Source of the DNA: Salipaludibacillus aurantiacus
GTDB taxonomy: Bacteria > Bacillota > Bacilli > Bacillales > Salisediminibacteriaceae
NCBI RefSeq assembly: GCF_900111295.1
Contig: NZ_FOGT01000003.1
Coordinates: 62,001 to 126,000, forward strand
DNA length: 64,000 nucleotides
Direction of reading: 5' to 3'
Of this stretch, positions 1 through 10,308 are shown in pieces. Below the pieces are notes generated by a model that was not told the origin of the DNA, ran no database searches, and saw nothing but the letters and a program-made list of their open reading frames with translations. Numbering within the stretch: position 1 is the stretch's first letter; each line of letters begins with the position of its first letter. A program made the position numbers and the translations under genes.

Positions 1-1499
1 CTTTTATCCATTCCATCTGTTAAAGCTTCTGCAGCTTCCTCTCCCGAGACGCCTTCTTTTTCCACTGCGAGAGCCGCTGTCCTGTGGTAGCAGTAGCTCC
101 CTTGGCATGGCCCCATTCCCAGTCTCGTTCTGCGCCGAAGGTCTTCCAGGTTAAAATGGTTACTTTGATTAATATATAGCTGTATTTCGGCCCAAGTGAC
201 TTGCTCGCATTCACAGACTACTCTGTTATCCTCTTCTAAGTTAGAGTGAATCTGACTGTTGTTAATCCCTGCCCATGAACAGAGTTTCTTTTTAGCAAGA
301 GCCGGTAAACTCGGATGCTTCAGAAATTCTTTGGATTGACGTGGGGGGACGGCAATTTCTTGAGTAAGACAGCCCTGGTGCAGTCCAAGTTTTTCACAAA
401 TTAAATCTGCCGTTTTTTCAGCCATATAACGAAAAGTGGTTAATTTCCCCCCGGTAATTGTAATAAATCCTTTTAGACCTTCACGCTTCTCATGATCAAG
501 CAAAGCCATTCCCCTGGTCACGTTACGTCCGCTTAAGTCCTTCTCTCCTTCTTCCTCGAACAGCGGCCTGCTCCCGCTGAATGCTCTGATCGACCGTATG
601 TTAGAAAGATTTGGAATCAATGCCTTTCCATCTTCCACCATCTGTTTAAATTCTTCTCTTTCCAATGAGGTGTCATCCGGTTTCTCAACATTGCGGCCTG
701 TTGTTCCAAAAATGGTGACGTCATGGGCAGGCACAAAAATATCAGCATCCCCCGGCATACGGAGCCTGTTTATGACTTGCTTATTAATCCGATGATTTAA
801 AACAGTAAGCATTCCTTTATTGTTAATCACTTTTAAAGGAATCTGGGCAAGCTTTGCTATATACGCCCCCCATGGGCCTGAGGCATTTACAATAACAGGC
901 GCATGGATTTCTTTCTCCACGCCTGTATAACGGTCTCTGGCCACAACATAAGATACCTCTGCATTCTTAGTTTCAATTCGGCTGACGGTATGATAAGTGA
1001 GTAAACCTGCTCCCCTATTTAAAGCATCAGCGGCTACATCTGTCAGCATAGTAAAAGGGTCTACAGAAGCGTCAGGCACTCTGTAGACAGCTTCTGCCCT
1101 TTTATTTAAATAAGGTTCCTGCATGAAAGCCTCTTCTAAAGAGATCTTTTCAACAGGTATACCTGTTTCATTACACATATTCACCCATTTATGGACATAA
1201 TCATCGGGATCTTCAGGGATTTTTACAAATAGCCCTCCAGTGTGTTCAATAGACCCCGGCACTGTCTTTTTAAGAATAATATTTTCCCGGTAGCATTCTA
1301 TTGCTGCCTCTTTGTCTTTAACAGCATATCTTCCCCCTGAATGCAAAAGCCCATGATTTCTTGTAGAAGTCCCATGGCCCAAATCAAATTGCTCAACAAG
1401 TATAGTTTTAATTCCCCTTAATGCCAGATCACGCAGGAGCCCGGTACCAGTCATGCCGCCTCCTATAATTACCACTTCTGTTTCAAATTTTTCCCTCAC
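1..1499 (-). CDS. glpA: Anaerobic-type glycerol-3-phosphate dehydrogenase, FAD subunit (partial, runs off window start)
   Basis: Flavoprotein that oxidises sn-glycerol 3-phosphate to dihydroxyacetone phosphate and passes electrons to the membrane chain. Translating the minus strand from a GTG at 1499 gives about 499 residues without a stop, so the gene continues beyond base 1. An FAD-binding Rossmann motif (IIGGGMTGTG) lies at about residues 11-20. Cysteines at about 429, 431, 465 and 470 (CEC then CQGSYC, preceded by RRRTRLGMGP) form the BFD-like [2Fe-2S] domain that marks GlpA-type enzymes and is absent from the usual aerobic GlpD. The start follows an AGGGGGG ribosome site by six bases. 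glpB and glpC partners would lie outside the window; this is inference. A promoter and leader hairpin sit between it and rpoD. Confidence 0.88.
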   Translation of the reverse strand, partial: MREKFETEVVIIGGGMTGTGLLRDLALRGIKTILVEQFDLGHGTSTRNHGLLHSGGRYAVKDKEAAIECYRENIILKKTVPGSIEHTGGLFVKIPEDPDDYVHKWVNMCNETGIPVEKISLEEAFMQEPYLNKRAEAVYRVPDASVDPFTMLTDVAADALNRGAGLLTYHTVSRIETKNAEVSYVVARDRYTGVEKEIHAPVIVNASGPWGAYIAKLAQIPLKVINNKGMLTVLNHRINKQVINRLRMPGDADIFVPAHDVTIFGTTGRNVEKPDDTSLEREEFKQMVEDGKALIPNLSNIRSIRAFSGSRPLFEEEGEKDLSGRNVTRGMALLDHEKREGLKGFITITGGKLTTFRYMAEKTADLICEKLGLHQGCLTQEIAVPPRQSKEFLKHPSLPALAKKKLCSWAGINNSQIHSNLEEDNRVVCECEQVTWAEIQLYINQSNHFNLEDLRRRTRLGMGPCQGSYCYHRTAALAVEKEGVSGEEAAEALTDGMDK

Positions 1500-1567
1500 T
1501 CTGATCCCCCCTGAAAGCTAATAGAAAAACAGTTTGTGAATAAATGAACATAATAAATAAAATAAAA

Positions 1568-1613
1568 GCCATAAAAGCTTAAGAGGCAGGTACCCCCACT
1601 AAGCTTTTATGGC
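1568..1613 (-). terminator. Leader hairpin/attenuator before glpA (also able to end rpoD transcripts)
   Basis: A perfect 14-bp inverted repeat (GCCATAAAAGCTTA and its complement, 1568-1581 and 1600-1613) encloses an 18-nt loop. On the minus strand it is followed by a T-rich run, as expected of an intrinsic terminator. It lies downstream of rpoD but also between a candidate promoter at 1639-1668 and the glpA start, so it would be transcribed as part of the glpA leader. In B. subtilis, glpD is controlled by the antiterminator GlpP at a comparable leader terminator; the same control here is inference. Confidence 0.75.
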
Positions 1614-1638
1614 TTTCTCCTTTTCTCCAAGCCACACT

Positions 1639-1668
1639 ATTATATTATCTGACTTGAGCATAGCACAA
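1639..1668 (-). promoter_or_regulatory. Candidate sigma-A promoter for glpA
   Basis: A consensus -10 TATAAT (1644-1639) has TTGTGC (1668-1663) 18 bp upstream. Initiation near 1632 would give a leader of about 130 nt containing the 1568-1613 hairpin. The -35 is weak outside its TTG core. Confidence 0.5.
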
Positions 1669-1720
1669 ATAATAAGTTAACAGCCGCCTGTCCGATGACG
1701 ATATTGTGGCATTTAAGCGT

Positions 1721-2836
1721 TTATTCAAGAAAGTCTTTTAAACGTTTGCTTCTGCTCGGGTGGCGCAGCTTTCTTAACGCCTTAGCTTCAATCTGGCGAA
1801 TCCGTTCCCTCGTTACTCCGAATACTTTTCCTACTTCTTCAAGGGTGCGGGTTCTGCCATCATCTAATCCGAAGCGGAGACGCAAAACGTTTTCTTCCCG
1901 GTCTGTAAGTGTGTCAAGTACATCCTCAAGCTGCTCTTTCAGCAATTCGTATGCCGCTGCATCTGAAGGGGCAAGAGCTTCCTGATCTTCGATAAAATCC
2001 CCTAAGTGAGAGTCGTCTTCTTCACCAATTGGTGTCTCCAAAGAAACTGGCTCCTGGGCTATTTTCAAGATTTCCCTTACTTTATCAGGGGTCAATTCCA
2101 TTTCTTTAGATACTTCTTCAGGTGTCGGCTCCCTTCCCAGGTCCTGTAAGAGCTGCCGCTGGACTCTGATTAATTTATTAATCGTTTCCACCATATGAAC
2201 AGGAATCCGAATCGTTCTCGCCTGGTCGGCAATCGCACGTGTGATCGCCTGACGGATCCACCAGGTTGCATAGGTACTGAATTTGTATCCTTTATTATAA
2301 TCGAATTTTTCCACCGCTTTAATCAGTCCCATGTTCCCTTCCTGAATTAAATCAAGGAAGAGCATTCCACGGCCAACGTAGCGTTTAGCAATACTAACAA
2401 CAAGACGTAAGTTTGCCTCTGCTAAGCGTCGTTTAGCTTCTTCGTCCCCATCTTCAATCCTCTTCGCCAGATCAATCTCTTCAGAAGCAGAAAGCAAAGG
2501 GACACGCCCTATTTCTTTAAGGTACATACGCACCGGATCATTAATTTTTATGCCTGGAGGCACGCTTAAATCATTTAAATCAAAAGCTTCTTCCTTTTCG
2601 ACCTGCTGGAGACTTGGCACCGTCTCATTATCATTCAATATTTCTACACCTTGCTCTCCAAGGTATTCGAAGAACTCATCCATTTGATCTGAATCCTGAT
2701 CAAATGCACCTAACCTCTCGGTGATTTCTGCGTAGGTTAAGGTCCCCCTCTTTTTCCCTGATTCTACTAACTGGTCCTTAACTTGATCGATGGTTAAATC
2801 ACCTTCCGCCATCGGGCGAATTGGTTTCTCAGCCAT
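1721..2836 (-). CDS. rpoD: RNA polymerase primary sigma factor (SigA/RpoD)
   Basis: Housekeeping sigma-70 factor that recruits RNA polymerase to -35/-10 promoters. The 371-residue product has region 1.2 from about residue 100 ([11 protein letters not shown]), region 2 at about 142-212 including the -10 recognition segment around [13 protein letters not shown], region 3, and a region 4.2 helix-turn-helix near 338-358 ([17 protein letters not shown]). The length matches B. subtilis SigA. An AAGGAGGGG ribosome site precedes the ATG. It follows dnaG by about 45 bp, the conserved dnaG-sigA arrangement. No feature is unusual. Confidence 0.99.
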   Translation of the reverse strand: MAEKPIRPMAEGDLTIDQVKDQLVESGKKRGTLTYAEITERLGAFDQDSDQMDEFFEYLGEQGVEILNDNETVPSLQQVEKEEAFDLNDLSVPPGIKINDPVRMYLKEIGRVPLLSASEEIDLAKRIEDGDEEAKRRLAEANLRLVVSIAKRYVGRGMLFLDLIQEGNMGLIKAVEKFDYNKGYKFSTYATWWIRQAITRAIADQARTIRIPVHMVETINKLIRVQRQLLQDLGREPTPEEVSKEMELTPDKVREILKIAQEPVSLETPIGEEDDSHLGDFIEDQEALAPSDAAAYELLKEQLEDVLDTLTDREENVLRLRFGLDDGRTRTLEEVGKVFGVTRERIRQIEAKALRKLRHPSRSKRLKDFLE

Positions 2837-2881
2837 ACGACCCCTCCTTCCTAAAGTTCACAACAATGTCCGAAATGTCTA

Positions 2882-4705
2882 TTACTGTTCCTTCAACTCT
2901 TTATTGATTTTGACTATTTCCATTGCAATTAAAGCTGCTTCCTTATATTCTGCGACTTCTTCAGCTTTTTTTTGCTTTATTTTTAACTGCTCAATTTCTT
3001 TTCTTTTCGGAAATTGACGGAGTTGTTTTAAGTAATCGTTCAGCTCTTGCTCAGAAAGGTCAATATTGACCTTCTTCATTGCAAGTTCAGTGGTTATTTT
3101 CCGTAAATGTTTATCCTCTATACGTTCTATAAAATGAGAGGGATCAGGTTCATAGCCTTCTCCATAATAACTATAGATAAGTGCAGCAATAGCCTGATAA
3201 GCATCGTAATGAAATTCGCCGCCCACTTCCTTCTGTACCTGTTCCGCAATTGAACGGGACTGAAGCATAAGGGCGATAAGTTCCCTTTCAGCATTCTCAT
3301 GGGCGGAAAGCATTTTTTTGGCAACGTTAAGGCTTTTCGTCTGAACGGCCTGGTAAACCTGACGCTTTTGCTTTTTTTGCTGTGATTTAATAACTTCAGT
3401 CTGCTCCTGCTTTAGCGCTTCAAGAGATAGAGAAAACTCATCTGCAAGCTGCCTTAAATAATAATCTCTTTCAACAGCACGCGGGAGCTGACTTACAGCA
3501 TTAACCATTTGTTCTATATAATTCAGACGGTCCCCTTCATATTGAAGGTTTTTACCCCGCCGGTAATACCTGAATTTGAATGCGGTAAAAGTCATGTAAT
3601 TTGAAATGACATCCTGTAAAAATCTTTTTGGCCCATGTTTCTGAATGTAGTCATCCGGGTCATATCCTTCAGGAAGACTGGCTATGACCACTTCTGCTCC
3701 GGTATTTTGTAAAATCCGTGCATTTTTATAAGTCGCATTCATCCCTGCCTCATCAGAATCGTAACAGAGAATCACTTTGTCAGCATTCCTGCGGATCATT
3801 TTGGCCTGGTTCTCTGTCAAAGCAGTCCCCAAACCTCCTATCCCGTTGTCTATACCCGCTCGCCAGGAGGATATAACATCGACGTACCCTTCGAAAAGCA
3901 CTGCTTCATTTTTCTTTCTGATCGAAGGTCTGGCCTGATGAAAAAAATATAAATTCTCACTCTTATTAAAAACTTCCGATTCGGGACTGTTTAAATACTT
4001 AGGGTGGCCTTCGTTTAACACCCTTCCGCCAAAAGCGATCATATTACCACGGCGGTCCCAGATCGGAAACATAATTCTGTCTCTGAACCGGTCGTATGGC
4101 TGACCATCCGACTCACGCAAACCGACGAGGCCGCATTCAGCCATTTCATCCATTTTAAAAGACCGTTTTTTTAAGAATTGAGAAAGAAAATCCCATGAAT
4201 TCGGAGCATAACCAATCTGGAAATGATCAATCATTTCCTTGGTAAACCCTCTCTTCCTTAAATATTCACGTGCTTCTCTCCCTTCATCTGACACCGTAAG
4301 GATATGGTGATAGAGTTTAGCGGCAAATTTGTGGCCTTCATACCAGTGCTTCATTTTGTCTGAAAGTTCCGGCTTGCGCCTGGCTTCCGTCTCAAGTTCA
4401 GGCAAGGACACATTTGTCTGTGATGCTAACTTTTCTACCGCTTCTATAAAGCTGATCCCCTCTGTTTCCATAATGAAAGAGAATGCATTGCCCCCGGCTC
4501 CGCAGCCGAAACAGTGGTATAACTGTTTATCAGGTGATACAGAAAAAGATGGCGTTTTTTCACCATGAAAAGGGCACAGACCTACAAAGTTTCTCCCCTG
4601 CTTTTTCAATTGAACATATTCGCTGACGACGTCTACTATATCTAATGCCTGGCGAATTTCTTCGATTTTTTCTTCGGGAATACGTTGAGCCACATTTCTC
4701 ACCAA
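2882..4705 (-). CDS. dnaG: DNA primase DnaG
   Basis: Synthesises RNA primers at the replication fork with the replicative helicase. The N-terminal zinc ribbon has Cys44, His47, Cys65 and Cys68 (LCPFHGEK and HCFGCGAGG). The catalytic core follows, with a TOPRIM domain at about 262-345 showing FEGYVDV and CYDSDEAG. The C-terminal third is the helicase-interaction region. Length (up to 607 residues) is normal. The exact start is uncertain: TTG at 4705, GTG at 4702 and GTG at 4693 are in frame within four codons, behind AAGGGAAG and GGTGAG ribosome-site candidates. It is immediately upstream of rpoD. Confidence 0.98.
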   Translation of the reverse strand: MVRNVAQRIPEEKIEEIRQALDIVDVVSEYVQLKKQGRNFVGLCPFHGEKTPSFSVSPDKQLYHCFGCGAGGNAFSFIMETEGISFIEAVEKLASQTNVSLPELETEARRKPELSDKMKHWYEGHKFAAKLYHHILTVSDEGREAREYLRKRGFTKEMIDHFQIGYAPNSWDFLSQFLKKRSFKMDEMAECGLVGLRESDGQPYDRFRDRIMFPIWDRRGNMIAFGGRVLNEGHPKYLNSPESEVFNKSENLYFFHQARPSIRKKNEAVLFEGYVDVISSWRAGIDNGIGGLGTALTENQAKMIRRNADKVILCYDSDEAGMNATYKNARILQNTGAEVVIASLPEGYDPDDYIQKHGPKRFLQDVISNYMTFTAFKFRYYRRGKNLQYEGDRLNYIEQMVNAVSQLPRAVERDYYLRQLADEFSLSLEALKQEQTEVIKSQQKKQKRQVYQAVQTKSLNVAKKMLSAHENAERELIALMLQSRSIAEQVQKEVGGEFHYDAYQAIAALIYSYYGEGYEPDPSHFIERIEDKHLRKITTELAMKKVNIDLSEQELNDYLKQLRQFPKRKEIEQLKIKQKKAEEVAEYKEAALIAMEIVKINKELKEQ

Positions 4706-4755
4706 CTTTCTTCCCTTTTATTTAAAGGATGGCGTATACCCTTTCGCCTCCCCAA

Positions 4756-5226
4756 TCAAATTTCCTGCCGGTCAGATAAGATTTTTTCGAGTTCCACCTG
4801 AAAAAATTCCCTATCTTCCTTCAGCATCTTTTTAGGGCCTTTCGTTTTTTTGCCCGCCCTTCTTCTTTTTGCATCGGCATGTCTTCTATCCAGTAAAAAG
4901 TCAATCTCAAGGTCAGACACCCTTGTCCCTCTCGGAGTAAGGACAGTTACCTGTTTAGCGAGAAGCAGCCCAGCTAAGCCCAGATCCTGAGTGACCACTA
5001 TATCGCCCGGAGCCACTTGATTAGATATAACCATATCTACTGCTTCTCTGTCAGGATCCGTCACTACTTCTTTTACATTTGGCGGGAAAGCCTTCTTTCT
5101 TGAATGGGCGTAAGAAGAAACAAATACTACGTTAATGTCGTACGCCGTTGCACTGGATAAAATTTCTGACGTTACAGGACATCCGTCTCCATCGACAAAA
5201 ATCTTGTTATTTTTTATGTGCATCAA
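4756..5226 (-). CDS. yqxD: YaiI/YqxD family protein (UPF0178)
   Basis: Member of the UPF0178 (DUF188) family, whose biochemical role is not established; the fold is related to nucleases. The family signature is at the N-terminus (VDGDGCPV) and further on (VSNQVAPGDIVVTQDLGLA-like segment with conserved aspartates). The C-terminus is rich in Lys and Arg. TTG at 5226 or ATG at 5223 may start translation; the ribosome site (AAAGGGTG) is about 12-15 bases upstream, a long spacing. It precedes dnaG on the same strand as in B. subtilis. Confidence 0.9.
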   Translation of the reverse strand: MMHIKNNKIFVDGDGCPVTSEILSSATAYDINVVFVSSYAHSRKKAFPPNVKEVVTDPDREAVDMVISNQVAPGDIVVTQDLGLAGLLLAKQVTVLTPRGTRVSDLEIDFLLDRRHADAKRRRAGKKTKGPKKMLKEDREFFQVELEKILSDRQEI

Positions 5227-5646
5227 TTGATAATTCTACACCCTTTTCAATAATCCTTCTTTTCTTCCTACTTTTTATATAACTTCTTGTTTCCTAATAC
5301 CTGCCCTTACTATCTTTACCAAAAAAATCAAAAAAAGTCTTGACTTTTACAATTTATTCGTTCTCATGGTGTTTATGTTAGTATTTTTATAAAATTATCA
5401 AGTCACAATACTTCATTATAAAGGAAAATCACTTTTTACGCTATAAGTTTAATTAAAATTATTTTGCAAGGCGAAATTTTAAAATACTGGAAAAAAAACG
5501 GGGCTACTAAAGGGATTTTTCTTGTATATGGCGGTTCACTTAAATAGGATGAAATTAAAACTTATATAAAAGAACATCCGGCCAACATTTAAAATATTGG
5601 TCGGATGCCTTTAAGGTTACTTCTTTATCCTGGCTTTTCCCAAGAA
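5227..5646. other. Gene-free AT-rich interval between yqxD and ppsR
   Basis: About 420 bp without a credible coding sequence on either strand. The only clear element is the hairpin at 5575-5607. The rest is strongly A/T biased, and a convincing -35/-10 pair for yqxD was not found. Confidence 0.5.
5575..5607 (-). terminator. Intrinsic terminator downstream of ppsR
   Basis: Inverted repeat CATCCGGCCAA / TTGGTCGGATG (one G-T wobble) with an 11-nt loop. On the minus strand it is followed by TTCTTTTATATAA. It sits 40 bp after the ppsR stop. Confidence 0.65.
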
Positions 5647-6468
5647 CTAATTACTATTATTTTTGTGGACCAGCTGATAAATAAGGTTAGCCGTTTCTTC
5701 CACCGCTTTCGCAGAAACATCAATCACCTGACAGCCTATATCCTCCATAATTTTCTCAGAGTATCTCAATTCTTCTTCAATTCTGCTTATGGCAGCATAA
5801 TTAGCCTTCTCTTTTAATCCCAGTGCTTTAAGCCTTTCTGTCCGGATCCCATTTAATTTCTCGGGACTGATTTTCAGGCCGATAACTTTTTCAGCAGGTA
5901 TTGAAAATAATTCCTCCGGTGGTTCCACTTCCGGTACAAGCGGAACATTCGCCACTTTAAGCCTTTTATGGGCTAAATATTGGGATAAAGGTGTTTTAGA
6001 TGTTCTGGAAACTCCTATAAGCACCACATCCGCTCTTAAGATACCGCGTGGATCCCTTCCATCATCATATTTAACAGCAAATTCGATCGCTTCCACTTTG
6101 CGGAAATAATCCTCATCTAACGTATGCATCAATCCGGATTCATTTTTTGGGGCATCATTCAGCCGCTCCTGCATGATATTAATAAGCGGAGATAAAATAT
6201 CATAGACAGGTATATTATTTTTGTCTGCTTGTTTAATTAAATGATTCTTCACTTCAGGCAAAACAACTGTAAAGGCGATGACTCCTTTATTGTCTTTCGC
6301 CTGGGCAATGACGTCATCCACTGTACTCAGGTCCTCTACATAAGGAATGCGGCGAATGACAGTCTTATCTTCATCAAATTGGCTCAGAGCCGCTTTAACT
6401 ACCAGTTCAGCAGTTTCCCCAACTGAATCTGAAATAACATACACGATAGAATGGTTTAGTGAATTCAT
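5647..6468 (-). CDS. ppsR: Pyruvate, phosphate dikinase regulatory protein (DUF299 bifunctional kinase/phosphorylase)
   Basis: Bifunctional serine/threonine kinase and Pi-dependent phosphorylase of the DUF299 family, which inactivates and reactivates pyruvate phosphate dikinase or PEP synthase. The nucleotide-binding motif IGVSRTSKT lies at about residues 151-159, after an N-terminal [12 protein letters not shown] segment. I place the start at ATG 6468, seven bases after GGAGG; ATG 6471 is the alternative. A longer reading frame to 6537 would overlap ccpN and lacks support. ccpN lies 17-20 bp upstream, the same pairing as B. subtilis yqzB-yqfL, both tied to the gluconeogenic branch at pyruvate/PEP. 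Confidence 0.93.
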   Translation of the reverse strand: MNSLNHSIVYVISDSVGETAELVVKAALSQFDEDKTVIRRIPYVEDLSTVDDVIAQAKDNKGVIAFTVVLPEVKNHLIKQADKNNIPVYDILSPLINIMQERLNDAPKNESGLMHTLDEDYFRKVEAIEFAVKYDDGRDPRGILRADVVLIGVSRTSKTPLSQYLAHKRLKVANVPLVPEVEPPEELFSIPAEKVIGLKISPEKLNGIRTERLKALGLKEKANYAAISRIEEELRYSEKIMEDIGCQVIDVSAKAVEETANLIYQLVHKNNSN

Positions 6469-6487
6469 CATCCAGCCTCCTGGTTCT

Positions 6488-7141
6488 TTAAGTATGGATA
6501 TCGTCGTTCGCAATATAAACGAAAGCTTTTGTGACATTCGTTTTAGTTAATCTCCCTATGACTTCGTGATTAACTGTGCCGTTATCTTCTACTTCGCGGA
6601 CCACAGGAAGTCCGTCAATCTGTTTGTTTATCAGTTTATTAGCCACTTCCAGCATAGAATCAGACGGTTTACAAGTCGTCACGTTCGGCATCCTGGTCAT
6701 AATAATACTGATCGGCACGGATTCCAGATCCTGCTTACCCATACTCGCTCTCAACAAATCTTTTCGGGAGAGAATCCCAACAAGGTGCGCTTGTTTGTTA
6801 ACAACAAATAAAGTACCCACGTCTTCAAGAAACATCGTACATATTGCATCATAGACAGAAGCTGATTCATTCACTACTACTGGAATAGACTGAAATTCTT
6901 TCACCGTCAGTTTTTTCATACGCTCATTAAAAAGCTGACCACCTGTTTTCCCTGTATAATAGTAGCCTACACGCGGCCTCGCATCCAGGAACCCTGACAT
7001 CGTTAAGATGGCAAGGTCAGGTCTGAGTGTAGCCCGGGTGAGGGAGAGCTTTTCTGCAATCTGCTCTCCTGTAATCGGCCCGCTTTCTTTTACAATTTCT
7101 AAAATCTGTTCCTGTCTTTCATTCAATTCCAATGCCTTCAC
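6488..7141 (-). CDS. ccpN: Transcriptional repressor CcpN (HTH plus tandem CBS domains)
   Basis: Repressor that in B. subtilis shuts off gluconeogenic genes (gapB, pckA) and the small RNA SR1 on glycolytic carbon. The N-terminal winged helix-turn-helix (about residues 1-65, with [19 protein letters not shown]) is followed by a CBS pair at about 85-205 ([20 protein letters not shown] and a second repeat). The start is GTG 7141 or TTG 7132; both fit, since B. subtilis CcpN begins close to the ELNxRQEQIL segment. A TATAAT box lies at 7187-7192. ppsR follows directly. Confidence 0.95.
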   Translation of the reverse strand: MKALELNERQEQILEIVKESGPITGEQIAEKLSLTRATLRPDLAILTMSGFLDARPRVGYYYTGKTGGQLFNERMKKLTVKEFQSIPVVVNESASVYDAICTMFLEDVGTLFVVNKQAHLVGILSRKDLLRASMGKQDLESVPISIIMTRMPNVTTCKPSDSMLEVANKLINKQIDGLPVVREVEDNGTVNHEVIGRLTKTNVTKAFVYIANDDIHT

Positions 7142-7186
7142 CGTCCTCTACATTAAGGCAAACTTATTAATAACCTGGTATGTTTT

Positions 7187-7192
7187 ATTATA
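7187..7192 (-). promoter_or_regulatory. Candidate -10 box for ccpN-ppsR
   Basis: Perfect TATAAT on the minus strand about 46 bp upstream of the ccpN start. The matching -35 (TTTCGA, 17-bp spacing) is poor. Confidence 0.4.
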
Positions 7193-7221
7193 CCTTAACC
7201 GGTAACATTTCGAAAACGGTT

Positions 7222-9315
7222 CTAACTTTCCGAGTGAAATACGATCGCATTGAAGTCGGCAAATGATGTAATGATGTCAGAAACCATTGCCATTTGGGCT
7301 AAACGATTTTGTTTTAGTTCTTCATTGCTGGTCATTACCATTATATTGTCAAAATAATCATGAATGACCGGGGCAAATTCCTGTAATTCTTCATATGCTT
7401 CTTCTACTTTGCCTTCCTCTAACAAACCTCTTATAGATTCTTTTTTACTTTCAGCAAGATCATAAAGCGTTTTTTCCTGACTCTCTGTTAAAAGTGAAGA
7501 TTCTACAGCTGTTTTTTGGCCAGCTGCTTTTTTGGATATGTTTGTTACTCTGCTGAAAGCTTCCACATCTTTTTTAAACGTCTCCGAAGCCAAGGTTTCC
7601 ATTAAAAACTGTCCCTTTTGAACGATTGTATCTACTCTTCCTACATTACTTTTTAAGACGGCGTCTACTACGTCATATCGTATGCCTTTATCATGTAAAA
7701 GATTTTTGTATCTCAATTTCACGAATTCAAGCAGATCCTTCAGTACGTCATCTTTAGGACGTTTAATGATACCCAGCCCGGAAGCAAGATCTAAAGCTTC
7801 TTCCATAAATCCAAGTAAATCAGTTTCCCATTTCTGATCGAGAAACACCTGTAATACGGCTGCAGTCTGGCGTCTCAGACCATGAGGATCCTGTGACCCA
7901 GTTGGAATATTCCCTATACCAAAACTTGTTACAAGAGTATCCACTTTATCAGCTGCACTGACGTAAGCCCCTATTGCATGAGAAGGGGTTCTGTCTCCTG
8001 ATTGTTTCGGCAGATAATGTTCACGAATAGCGGCTGCCACTTCTTCAGGTTCTTCTGATTTAAGAGCATATTCTTCACCCATTCTCCCTTCCAGTTCAGG
8101 GAACTCATTGACCATATGAGTCACTAAGTCAGCTTTCGATAAGTGGGCAGCACGCCTTGTATATTCGAGCTCCTCTTTATTTGCACCGGCTTTCTCTGCA
8201 ATTTTTACTGCAAGAATTTCAATTCTTCTTACTTTATCAGCAACCGATCCTAACTCTTCGTGATAGACGATCGATTCAAGGCGCGGAAAATATGAATCCA
8301 ACGGCTTTTTTAAATCTTCCTGGTAGAAAAATTCTGAGTCTGCTAGGCGGGCACGCAAAACTTTCTCATTTCCTTTTTGCACATTTTCCAAGTGACGGTG
8401 GTCCCCGTTTCTGACAGTTACAAAATAAGGAAGAAGATCTCCTGCATCATTTTTCACCGGGAAATAACGTTGATGCTCCCTCATTGAAGTGATCAGGACA
8501 TCGTCAGGTACTTTTAAAAACCTTTCATCAAATGTACCGTATAGAGCAGTCGGGTATTCAACTAAATTATTAACTTCTTCAAGTAATTCTTCATCAATTG
8601 GAATGGTCCATCCTTCATCATCTGCAAGCCGTTCTATTTGAGTGCGGATCGCCTGTTTTCTTTCTTCGGGCAGAACGATAACATGTTCCTGCAATAATTG
8701 CCGCCTGTAGTCGGACGCTTCTTCCAGTTCCACTTTTGAACCCAGAAAACGATGCCCGTACGTCGTATTCCCTGTTTTAACATTCGTGATCTCAAAAGGA
8801 ATTACTTCGTTTCCGTATAAAGCAACAAGCCATTTGATCGGGCGTACAAACCTAAGCTCATTAGTCCCCCACTTCATATTCTTCGGAAATGGAATGCTTA
8901 ATATGACATCTTTTAATTCAGGAAGGAGATTTTGTACAGGTTCTCCTGCTGTAAACTTTTTAACGTGCACATACTCTTCACCTTTAACTTCTTTAAAATA
9001 AAGGTCCTCTACAGTGACTCCCTGGCCTCTTGCAAACCCATGGGCTGCTTTAGACCATTCTCCTGCTTCATCCAGTGCTATTTTCTTAGAAGGTCCTTTT
9101 GCCTCTTCTTCACTATCTTCCTGCTTTTCTACTAAAGCGTGGATAAGAACCGCTAATCTTCTCGGTGTAGCGAAGGTCTCAACTTTATCAAAACTCAAAC
9201 GGGATTGGTTAAGCCACTGTTCTGTACGCTCCTGAAATTCGTTTAGCGCCTTTGTTACAAATCTGGCAGGCATTTCTTCAAGACCTATTTCCACGAGCAT
9301 TGATCGGTTATTCAT
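7222..9315 (-). CDS. glyS: Glycine--tRNA ligase beta subunit
   Basis: Large subunit of the tetrameric (alpha2beta2) bacterial glycyl-tRNA synthetase; it binds tRNA-Gly, while the alpha subunit carries the catalytic site. The 697-residue product starts with the typical [14 protein letters not shown] segment, contains an HD-like middle region ([23 protein letters not shown]) and [16 protein letters not shown], and ends in an anticodon-binding helical region. The start overlaps the end of glyQ by 8 bp and is preceded by GGAGG, so the two are translationally coupled. Transcription is controlled by the T-box upstream of glyQ. Confidence 0.98.
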   Translation of the reverse strand: MNNRSMLVEIGLEEMPARFVTKALNEFQERTEQWLNQSRLSFDKVETFATPRRLAVLIHALVEKQEDSEEEAKGPSKKIALDEAGEWSKAAHGFARGQGVTVEDLYFKEVKGEEYVHVKKFTAGEPVQNLLPELKDVILSIPFPKNMKWGTNELRFVRPIKWLVALYGNEVIPFEITNVKTGNTTYGHRFLGSKVELEEASDYRRQLLQEHVIVLPEERKQAIRTQIERLADDEGWTIPIDEELLEEVNNLVEYPTALYGTFDERFLKVPDDVLITSMREHQRYFPVKNDAGDLLPYFVTVRNGDHRHLENVQKGNEKVLRARLADSEFFYQEDLKKPLDSYFPRLESIVYHEELGSVADKVRRIEILAVKIAEKAGANKEELEYTRRAAHLSKADLVTHMVNEFPELEGRMGEEYALKSEEPEEVAAAIREHYLPKQSGDRTPSHAIGAYVSAADKVDTLVTSFGIGNIPTGSQDPHGLRRQTAAVLQVFLDQKWETDLLGFMEEALDLASGLGIIKRPKDDVLKDLLEFVKLRYKNLLHDKGIRYDVVDAVLKSNVGRVDTIVQKGQFLMETLASETFKKDVEAFSRVTNISKKAAGQKTAVESSLLTESQEKTLYDLAESKKESIRGLLEEGKVEEAYEELQEFAPVIHDYFDNIMVMTSNEELKQNRLAQMAMVSDIITSFADFNAIVFHSES

Positions 9316-10198
9316 TCAAATCGGCCTCCTTTACTTTTAACATTGGAAATCCAAGATCTTCTCTTATGCTGTAATACTGTCTGGCGCAATTCCTGGCTAA
9401 ATTTCTGACTCTGCCAATATAGCCCGTTCTTTCAGTTACTGAAATAGCACCTTGAGCATCAAGTAAGTTAAAGACATGGGAACACTTGAGTACATAATCG
9501 TAAGACGGAATAACCAGTTTGTCGTCTAATGCTCTTTGAGCTTCTTTTTCATACATGTTAAATAATTGGAACAGCATAGCTGCATCAGCTGTTTCAAAAG
9601 AATATTTAGATTGTTCATATTCATTCTGCAAAAAGACATCGCCGTAAGTGAATCCATTAACCCACTCGAGGTCATACACATTCTCTTTATCTTGAATATA
9701 AGAAGCGAGCCTTTCAAGCCCGTAAGTTATTTCAACAGAGACCGGATTCGCATCAAGGCCTCCAACCTGCTGGAAGTATGTAAATTGGGTAATCTCCATA
9801 CCATCAAGCCAGACTTCCCAACCCAGTCCCCAGGCAGCCAGCGTCGGGGCTTCCCAGTTATCTTCTACAAAACGTATATCATGCTCTTCAGGTTTAATGC
9901 CCAATTGTTTTAAGCTTTCTAAATATAACTCCTGGATATTATCCGGTGAAGGTTTCATGATGACTTGAAACTGGTGATGCTGATATAACCTGTTTGGGTT
10001 TTCCCCGTATCTTCCATCAGTTGGTCTTCTGGACGGTTCCACATAGGCTACATTCCAAGGTTCAGGCCCAATACTCCGCAGGAAGGTCATAGGATTCATT
10101 GTCCCTGCTCCCTTTTCAACATCATAAGGCTGTAAAATTAAGCAATTTTGTTCTCCCCAAAACTTTTGTAATGTGAGAATCATTTCTTGTACATTCAT
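9308..10198 (-). CDS. glyQ: Glycine--tRNA ligase alpha subunit
   Basis: Catalytic subunit of the tetrameric glycyl-tRNA synthetase (class II). At 296 residues it is of normal length. It contains the highly conserved [14 protein letters not shown] and [17 protein letters not shown]-type segments near residues 23-65 and [19 protein letters not shown] in the middle. GGAGGGAAGCAA precedes ATG 10198. It is the first gene of the glyQS operon, behind a glycine T-box leader. Confidence 0.99.
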   Translation of the reverse strand: MNVQEMILTLQKFWGEQNCLILQPYDVEKGAGTMNPMTFLRSIGPEPWNVAYVEPSRRPTDGRYGENPNRLYQHHQFQVIMKPSPDNIQELYLESLKQLGIKPEEHDIRFVEDNWEAPTLAAWGLGWEVWLDGMEITQFTYFQQVGGLDANPVSVEITYGLERLASYIQDKENVYDLEWVNGFTYGDVFLQNEYEQSKYSFETADAAMLFQLFNMYEKEAQRALDDKLVIPSYDYVLKCSHVFNLLDAQGAISVTERTGYIGRVRNLARNCARQYYSIREDLGFPMLKVKEADLNE

Positions 10199-10260
10199 TT
10201 GCTTCCCTCCATGTTATTAATCAGTTTATAAACTCCGTATTGCTATTTGCACACAGAAAT

Positions 10261-10308
10261 AAAAAACTCCCGTCTCTATATCCTTAAAGGATATAGGGAC
10301 GAGAGTTA
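10261..10308 (-). terminator. T-box regulated terminator
   Basis: Stem AACTCTCGTCCCTATATCC paired with GGATATAGAGACGGGAGTT around a short TTTAA loop, followed by T6 on the minus strand. It is the off-state structure of the glyQS T-box. Confidence 0.92.
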
